DNA of 64,000 nt, taken from positions 744,001 to 808,000 of the forward strand of contig CANJKZ010000060.1 of NCBI GenBank assembly GCA_947471745.1, read 5' to 3'. Every line of letters begins with the position of its first letter. The stretch's first letter is position 1. The position numbers and the translations under genes are program-made. Below, piece by piece: positions 57,129 through 64,000 of this stretch. Under the pieces are notes generated by a model. The model made no database searches and was not told where the DNA came from. It was given only the letters and a program-made list of their open reading frames with translations. This DNA comes from Closterium sp. Naga37s-1. Its lineage: Eukaryota; Streptophyta; Zygnematophyceae; Desmidiales; Closteriaceae.

Positions 57129-57522
57129 GCTGCACATCATTATATGATAACTTTTTGGGCAAAGATAAGCCTGCGCTTGTGTGAAGACATTGTACCCGGT
57201 AGTTCCTGCTCGTCTATTATTTTGAAGTAGTGATTGGTTCCTGCCCTCTGATCATTAATTCGATTATAACGGATTCAACATTTGTACAAATTGTGCCAGG
57301 ACGGTAGCAGCATCTACGCTGAATGTGCTGCTCATGCAAAACCAATGAACTGTGCAGTGCAGAGAGATGGTCTCAGCCAAATCTAGCATGTTCAGGTGGA
57401 ATCAACACAAAAATGATTAGACTGGCAAGCACAGCAGCACACTAGCTCTTGCCCAAACCAAATACAGGTTAGCAATGTCCCCTCACCCTTGAGATTCAAT
57501 GTCAGCTCAGCCTAGTCTTCTT
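57129..57522. other. Convergent 3' ends of QCR9 and dUTPase
   Basis: About 390 bp between two converging stops, presumably 3' UTRs and poly(A) sites. Nothing else seen. Confidence 0.5.
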
Positions 57523-58621
57523 CTATGTATGCTTCAAAGCGTCGCTGCCCCCTGTGGAGCCGAACCCTCCAGCCCCCCGTGTGGTATCATCCAACTCTTC
57601 CACCTCCACAACATCAGGAGTGACTATTCGCTCAAGGATCAGCTGTGCGACTCTGTCGCCGGCCTTCACAGGGAAGTCATTGTCAGAATGATTGAAGAGA
57701 ATCACTCCCACATTTCCACGGTAATCGTAGTCAACCACGCCTCCTCCCACGTTGATGGAATGCTTCAGGGCAAGGCCAGAGCGAGGAGCTGAGATGGCAT
57801 GGCAAAGGATCAGAGAATGAAGGATGGAAGAGAAAGTATCCGAGCGAATAACTTAGAAGATTCTGCTAAAAACAAAATGCATTCGCTTTGAAATATCATG
57901 ACGAGGCGTCGGGTGTTTTAGCTACAGGCTGGAAAAAATCTTAAGACTGGCGGAGAATAGGAAGGATAACAACGAAACTGGGACTCACCCACTCGAGCAT
58001 AAGTCCCCAGCGGAATGGCGACTGCGAGGTCTGTCTTGACGAGTGCCTGACCCCTTGCAGGCACGGTGACGTCATGTGCGCTGAAATACGACAAGCAAGC
58101 TATAAGAAGAACCGTCACAGGACGGGAAGACGACATTGGCCCGAAAGTATCAAGGTAAACAGAGTCAAGCCCAATACTTGTCTCCCGGTAATCGCGGCCA
58201 GAATTTTATTTGCATACCTTGAAAGATCGTAACCGGCAGCACTCGCAGACCCTCGTTTGGGAAGAACTGCCGTCTCTGACAGCTTCTTGACACGGAGAGA
58301 CAATTCCGGGTCAACCTTCATCTTCTTCAATGATGGTTCTTCTGGAGCTTGATTGCCATCTGCTTTCGGTTCTTCTGACGCCGTGACATCTTTCGTGGTT
58401 TGCTGATCTGAAGCAATGGTCTCCTTTGATTTCGGCTCTTCTGATGCCATGAGGACACTGCTAAATCTGAAATGACACCTAATGTGTTGTACACCCCGCG
58501 TGGACACTTCGCCTCGTAGAAGAGGAACGGAGTGGGAAATTAAACAAGAGGCCGACGGATTAGCAAGAAGGTGGCTGCGGAGGAGACATCCAAGGTTATG
58601 TCGGAGAATGGAGAAAACCAT
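57523..58621 (-). CDS. DUT: dUTP diphosphatase, three exons
   Basis: Hydrolyses dUTP to dUMP and pyrophosphate, keeping uracil out of DNA and supplying dTMP synthesis. Exons (minus): 58621-58218, 58080-57989, 57788-57523; phases fit, 253 residues. All five trimeric dUTPase motifs are present: AAGYDLSS (1), APRSGLA (2), [20 protein letters not shown] (3, with the catalytic Asp in VVDYDYRG), [10 protein letters not shown] (4) and [11 protein letters not shown] (5). The first ATG adds a ~57-residue basic, Ser-rich leader that could be an organelle targeting peptide. A second ATG at about 58450 ([10 protein letters not shown]) would give a nuclear/cytosolic form. Motif 1 is split by intron 1 and motif 2 begins exon 3. 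Confidence 0.94.
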
Positions 58622-58899
58622 CTGTTGTTGGCAAGAATGGAACGGTAGAGAAGCAGAGCTGAGACAAAAAGCTGATGCTGAAACTAGTGCACGAAATGGC
58701 GAGTTGCAAACCCGACTGCGACCCTGGGGACACCAGCATGGGCATTCGTTTCAAGCCCTCCGAACGCAATATTGTTTGAGGAATCTCGGTTCTGTACAGG
58801 CCTTCGTACGTGTACCGGGGCATAGTGTCGCCTTTGCAATTCAGGCGACTTCATAAACAATTGCAACATCACATGCAGTTTTCACAAAAAGGTGTCATT

Positions 58900-61817
58900 T
58901 CATTGAAGTGAAACAACAGGGCCTTTTCTAAAAAGCGTAATTCCACCCGACTCTGGCACTTGAATCTTGGCTTGCTTCGCTTGCTTTCTCCTCTCTCCCT
59001 TCTTTCGTCTCTTCCCCTCCTTTCCCTCCCGGCCTTCCATTCCAACCAGGGCTGACTTTATCAGACTAAAATAGTCTGATTGTCTGAAATCTCAGGGTAT
59101 TTTCCTACGGATCCTGATTTTTCAGACTTGTAAGATTTTCAAACATGAGTACCTCAGACTTACCTGGTTTTGGATCCTGAGATTTTCAGACTACTGACTT
59201 AACCGATAATGGGTCTTCATACTACAGGGAGTACGGATCCTGAAATGTGGATCTGTAATTTCTACGTACATTCCGCTACCGTACGTCATATGTTGCCAGT
59301 GTACGAACACACTTCATGGCGCTGTCACGCGCAGAATCTGTCCTTGGCTACTTTTGCCACCATTTTCCTTTAGAAATCTGCCAACTTGGCTCGCTCTTTC
59401 ACTCACGAGGGACCATCACTGCAGCTACCCGGTGTCAGCGAGGGAAACTCTGTGCTGGCGCAGCAAAGTCGGTTAGCGCTGCGCCCCACGTGCTACATTC
59501 GTGGCAGTACTGTACTGCAGTGGTTGTAGTGTGTTCTGAGTACTTCAGACTTGTGTTTTTGCGGAACCTGAAAAATCAGAGTAGCCATTCTCTGGGAAAT
59601 ATGCCTCAGACAAAAATTTCAGAGCCCCCAGAACATCAGACTGGATTTTTTTGAATAGTCAGCCCTGATTCCAACTCCCTCGGTCTTCTTCACACTTTTT
59701 TCCTCCCTTTTCCCTTCTTTCTTCCCCATTTTTTCCTTACGCTTCCTCACAGCCTTTGTTTCACCATCATCCCTGCCACTGCCATCAATGTTACCATTGA
59801 CTGCATCCTCTGCTCCCCCTTCCCCTCCCTCTCCTTCCCCTACTCCTTTCTCCACAGCAGCTACAGTCATCTCCAGTAGCTTGTCCAAATGCTGATGCAG
59901 CATATCCTGAGCCTGGAGGTAGAATGGGATTAATTCAAATTGGAAGAGACATGGGCAGAGGGAGAGAAGTGCAAATGAGGGAATGCAAATGGTGACCACA
60001 TGGTGCACAATCCAAACCCACATGGTGCCAAGGACATAATTTAGAAAGAAATTACAGGTTCGGTAGGCAAGGAACTAGCAGGAAGCTTTCTCCTCCTATC
60101 CAACATACGTACAACTCACCAGTATGCAATACTTACCCGAATCTGATAGTGCTTGAGCTTCAGGTCTTTACCCTTATCTTCTCCGCCCCTCCCCTCCCCA
60201 TCCTCCCCTCCCTCCTCCTCCCCTTCATTTTCACTCTCACTCCCCTCCTCCTCTCCATCCGGCTGTAAACCCATCTTCCTCAACCGTCTCCTCTCCTTGC
60301 TCGCCAGGGTTGATTGGAGCCCCCTCTTTGCCTTGCGCTTGTGCCTGCCACATGACATCCACGCACACAAGCAACTGAGCATAGTCATCCTCACTCCCAC
60401 TCTCCTCCTCTCCTTGATCCCCCCCAGGGTTGATTGGAGTCCCCGCTTTGCCTTGCGCTTGTGCCTGCACACACAATCATGGCCACTGAACACAGTCCTC
60501 CTCACATGGATGGACCTTGGGGCTTTCATGTTAATCCAACCAACTGCGGCTCAAACTGGGGCCCGAAACCCTGATCCCTGAAAACCCATCCTCGCCAGGG
60601 GTGCAGCACGGGTGCAGCAACACCGATGATTTTCTACACGTCATCCACAAAGAACTAAACGCTGCATCCCTCTATCCTAAACCCCAGAACCCTGATTATT
60701 CAGGGTCTCATCTGAATCTAGTAGGAGCAGCAGCAGCGCCCATGATGTGTGTCCCTTCAACCACAACGGAGCTGATTGTTGCCTGTTTTCCCACCTTTAC
60801 CTGGCACACCAAACCCTATTCCCCCGAGCACCATACCTGAACGTGGGAGCAGCAACAGCGCCCATGATATGCGTCCCTTCAACCACGACGGAGCTGATCG
60901 CCGCTTCTATCCTGAAACCCGACCCCAAACCCTCTTCTATTCAGGTCTCACCTGAACGTGGCAGTAGCGGCAGCAGCGCCCATGATATGCGTCCCTTTAA
61001 CCACGACAGAGCTGATCGCCGCTTGCCTCTTTGCCTCCTCCTCGTCCTCGCTCGAGCTGTCTGCTGCTGCATTAGACACCTCCGCCACACCCGATGCTTT
61101 AACCTCGGCATATGCTTTAACCCCAGCAGACGGCTTGCCCCCAGAAGATGCTTTAACCCCACCCGACGCTTTAACCCCAACCCCGTTTGACGTTTCAGCT
61201 GCATTGGATGCTAGCTCCGCAGCGGAACCTGACAGGTCCGCATTCCCGGGTGCCGCTACACCGTTTCGGCTCTCCCGTTTCGCACGCTTTTCCGCTCGTC
61301 GCTCCTCTTTTTCCCGGCGTTCTGTCTCGCGTTTCTCCTCCTTTTCTCTCCGCTTCTTCCCGCGAATCTCCTCTTTCTCCCGCTCCTTCGCTCGCGAAAA
61401 CGTCACGCTATCAAGCTCGCCTCCCTGCGTCCTCTCCGGTCCCACCATCTGCTCGAAATAGCGCAACCTTCCCGGGCCTTTTCGTTCTTGCACTCCCTTA
61501 TCCATTTCCGATGCATCCACGTCAGCGACACGCCTATCCACGTCATTATCCAGACTCTCCGTGTCACTTCCGCGCGCATTTTTTCGAGGAGGCGCGGGTT
61601 TCCCCGGGTAGTGAGCTCCTGGAAACAACCATCGGGAACACTTGGGCTTTTTCTTCTTCTTTTTCCCGCCAACAGGCGGGGTGTACTTCAGTCCTAGAGT
61701 TTTCGCCTCGATTCTAGCCTCCTCCTCTGCGTTGATAAGGACTTCGCGCTTTTTGAAATTCTTGCCTGAGAATTTACCCCTCCGCGGCTTTTGCTTGATT
61801 AACTTCCGCACTACCAT
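58900..61817 (-). CDS. Lys/Glu-rich, probably nucleolar protein; last exon truncated by a MITE
   Basis: Family not recognised. Starts MVVRKLIKQKPRRGKFSGKN at 61817. Exons (minus): 61817-60952, 60344-60137, then from 59912. Phases fit (YQIR|AQDMLHQHLDKLLE). Exon 1 has a long charged helix (EKEEIRGKKRREKEEKRE) and a CSRWLFPGAHYPGKP segment; exon 2 has HKRKAKRGLQSTL and an acidic stretch. In exon 3 a hAT MITE (59047-59667, duplication ATTCCAAC) is inserted after VGI. The frame now ends 15 residues inside it, at 59619. Left of the MITE the same frame continues open for 46 more codons (KRRKKGERRKQAKQAK, then GGITLFRK) to a TGA at 58900-58902. So the present product lacks the basic C-terminus that the exon originally encoded. 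Confidence 0.78.
59039..59675. mobile_element. hAT-type MITE in the last exon of the Lys/Glu-rich gene
   Basis: 621-bp element (59047-59667) with termini CAGGGCTGACT and its complement, flanked by the 8-bp duplication ATTCCAAC (59039-59046, 59668-59675). Eight-base duplications and CAGGG termini fit hAT. Non-coding; the interior repeats CAGACT/AGTCTG motifs. Confidence 0.92.
60400..61020 (-). repeat. Exon-edge copies in intron 1 of the Lys/Glu-rich gene
   Basis: Two downstream copies of the exon-1 3' edge (CCCATGATRTGYGTCCCTTCAACCACRACGGAGCTGAT, plus strand) at about 60735-60780 and 60855-60905, beside the true edge at 60975-61020. One upstream copy of the exon-2 5' edge (GCCTTGCGCTTGTGCCTGC) at about 60430-60470, against 60320-60350 in the true exon. 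Confidence 0.86.
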
Positions 61818-61965
61818 GACTGTATCTAGGCTATTAACAACTGTCGAAGACTGAAGACTACTGAAGGATCGTCAAGAGACGAGAAACTACCGAAATGAGC
61901 TCAGAAGGACTAGTGAAGGATGGCAAGCCAAACAAGGGCGTGATTTACGTGGATTTGTCAAGCTC

Positions 61966-62549
61966 TTAGGGCGTATCTCTGGTTCCGGTCACTTGCACTG
62001 TTCCTGGCATGCGCGAATTGCGGATGCCCGGAACAACACAAAACACCACTTTTAGTTCTCGGTACTCATGCGACCTCCAAATTGACGCGAGGCTTTTTCG
62101 CGCCAATATTACGCCCCAAACAACAGTTCGAAAGATCATTTGCTACACCCACGCAAAACCATGCGACACCCATCTAAAAACACAATCGTAAAAAATGTCG
62201 GCATGAATCCCCAAATGTTGGGAGCGCGACGTGGGAAATTCAAGACACATTCGGGGGTCACTGGGATCAATTTGCCAAGTGGTTGGGTGCAGAGGTATAG
62301 AATACGGTACATTGCAAAATTGTGGCACTCGACTGACGACGGCCAAAAAGATGGCTGTCTGACGTGAATCGTGCAACCAGGTGATTGGTTGGGGGAGGGT
62401 CGTGCACGTCAGTCGCCCAACACCTGCACATTGACCCAAAGCTGGGGCCGCGCGCGGCTCGGCAGCCCACTTCGGGTCATGCGCATTTTACGCATGACCC
62501 AAACAGTTGAATGAACAGGCAAGTGACCGGAACCAGAGATACGCCCTTA
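61966..62549. mobile_element. Harbinger-like MITE C
   Basis: 578-bp element (61969-62546) with perfect 28-bp inverted termini starting GGGCGTATCTCTGGTTCC, flanked by TTA on both sides. Non-coding. The best-preserved of the three TWA elements. Confidence 0.92.
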
Positions 62550-63363
62550 GTTATGTGATCACCACAACACCATAGAGTACAACAAGCATATGTATCGTTT
62601 TCGCCGTAAAGTGTAACGCTTCGTCAAATTCGTCCACCGCACGTTCACCCAACCTTATCTGCTCCAAATGCTTGCCAAACCGCCCAGTCTGTCAGCCCAT
62701 CCCAACCGCTTCACATCCCTCTTCGCTCCCCGGGATTACCCTTTTCCTGACCAACTTCCCGAAATTCCCTCAATCCTTGGACATCCCACCCAAACATATC
62801 TTCCAAGTAGAGACTGAATGCGGTCAAGTGAGTTTCATTAGAATATAAAGCGGTCAATAAGTCAGGTAAAGAGTTTCACTGTGGTTCACAGCGATAAATA
62901 ACATGTTGGACTGGCAGTTGCCTGCCTTGGTTCCAGCTCTTCACAAGGAACGGAATTGAGCATGTTGGACTGGCTGGCACAATCACTTGCCACAACTGTT
63001 CTGTTTTGATCACTTCGGTATTAGTGTTGAGATTTTACCTTCTTTTCTGACCAGTCTTTCCTCAAGGATCTCGTTCCCGCCACCCGATCTCGTTCCATCG
63101 AATATTAATATCCTTTATTGCGAAGATCGTAAAGGTGACCATACCGTCAATTTTCGCAGACTCCCTTCACTTGCTGGTGACTGGCGTTCAAGTAACCGAG
63201 TTTTTTTCCCTTGAGCTGTTTATTGTAAAAAAGAACGCCGGATTTCCAGAATGAGTCCTTTGTTGAAGCTTTAGATGACCCGTAGTGCGAATGGATGCCC
63301 TGTTCTTGTTTATCCTCTTCCCCGTTCCACCCGCAGCCGGGCAGACAAAGTCAGGGTTCAACC
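62550..63363. other. Upstream region of the costars gene
   Basis: No exon recognised. An acceptor-like CACCCGCAG at about 63329-63337 precedes the ATG by 26 bp, so a 5'-UTR intron is likely. Confidence 0.5.
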
Positions 63364-64000
63364 ATGAATGTAGATGAGGAGATTGAAAAGCTCAAGGAGG
63401 AAATTACAAAGCTGGGGGAGAAGCAGGCTGATGGATCCGTCAAGGTTCGTGTTATGGATCCATTCCCACCTAACTGTTTGTTTATGCAAGCATAACGATT
63501 GTATTTGGTGGCACACTTTCTGTATTGCATAATGATGTGCAGTGAAACATTTCCTGTGCTAGCTCATTCATGTGAGATTGTCAATTCATATGCATGAAAG
63601 GGGTTGTGGTGTGGGTGTTCGTGCGTGTGTGGGGGAAATGGGGGAATGGGGGAGGGGAGGGGGGGGGGGAGGGCGGGGGAGGGGGCGGGAGGGTGGGGGA
63701 AAGTGCGTGCGTGTGTGTGTGCTCAGACTCGTATCTATAGTGAACTTGCTGAAATGCGGCATAAACCCAAATTGGAATGCCATTCTGTATGGCTACACGA
63801 GATGCTTTGATTCATCAGCCGCTTTTTGTTACACATGACTGCGCTTCATCGCGCTCACGACATCTAGCTGCCTCCGGACTTCATCGTCCAGTCTTCATTT
63901 TCGTTTGCCCCCTGTCCATTTGTTTTACCACAGGTGAAGTTTGGCAAGCTTTTTGACGAAACAGGAGACATATTTGAGGCGCTTGGAGGAACGCTACGTG
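63364..64000 (+). CDS. Costars family protein (ABRACL-like), 5' part
   Basis: Exon 63364-63444 encodes MNVDEEIEKLKEEITKLGEK plus QADGSVK. The next exon starts at 63934 (VKFGKLFDETGDIFEALGGT) and runs to about the window edge, in phase 0. This matches the start of the ~80-residue costars winged-helix protein, in plants and animals a small actin-linked protein of ill-defined role. The last ~35 residues are outside the window. The intron contains a G-rich tract at 63650-63710. Confidence 0.92.

Noticed and set aside
57523..58621. Viral or transposon origin of the dUTPase
   Set aside because: Spliced gene with plant-type motif spacing and introns between motifs; nothing viral nearby.

Overview
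The window is nuclear DNA from a plant-lineage eukaryote. Its genes have short exons and GT-AG introns, and they encode plant-type proteins: an AAE13/ACSF3-like malonyl-CoA synthetase, a PADRE/DUF4228 protein, QCR9, a plant-type dUTPase and a costars protein. It also carries Ty1/copia and Ty3/gypsy retrotransposons with initiator-Met tRNA primer sites. A streptophyte green alga such as Closterium would fit; this is inference from gene content and repeat style, not proof.

Layout. (1) 1-~11.6 kb: a decayed Ty3/gypsy element on the minus strand whose gag is split by a young copia element (copia-1, 3107-10428, TSD TTTAT). (2) 11.6-12.05 kb: a small TTAA-flanked inverted-repeat element. (3) 12748-25776, plus strand: a 14-exon malonyl-CoA synthetase gene, about 816 codons, with every splice phase consistent; a tRNA-Ser(GCT) lies inside one intron. 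(4) 26456-29461, minus: a PADRE-domain gene broken by a 405-bp TRIM-like element. (5) 31276-37699, minus: a five-exon sugar/polyol-type MFS transporter. (6) 38863-39876, plus: a small VOC/glyoxalase-like protein; 40328-40777, plus: a twin-CX9C protein. (7) 41634-55122: an old copia element (copia-3, TSD GAGGG) containing a young one (copia-2, 47136-54622, TSD CTGAC) with a single 1970-codon gag-pol frame. (8) 55595-57128, plus: QCR9. (9) 57523-58621, minus: dUTPase. (10) 58900-61817, minus: a Lys/Glu-rich protein gene whose last exon carries a hAT-type MITE. (11) 63364-end, plus: start of a costars gene. Three TWA-flanked Harbinger-like MITEs lie at 37940, 56475 and 61969.

The most unusual signal is in the introns. 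In most multi-exon genes here, exon edges are repeated in the adjoining intron. Copies of an exon's 5' edge with its acceptor lie upstream of the true exon, and copies of its 3' edge with its donor lie downstream. The functional exon stays intact and in phase. A short palindrome family, with arms CTTTTGAG / CTCAAAAG around a 4-nt self-complementary centre, repeatedly lies between two direct copies of such a duplication. Once it has been amplified into a 73-bp satellite inside the transporter gene. This looks like a recurrent palindrome-linked duplication process that enlarges introns.
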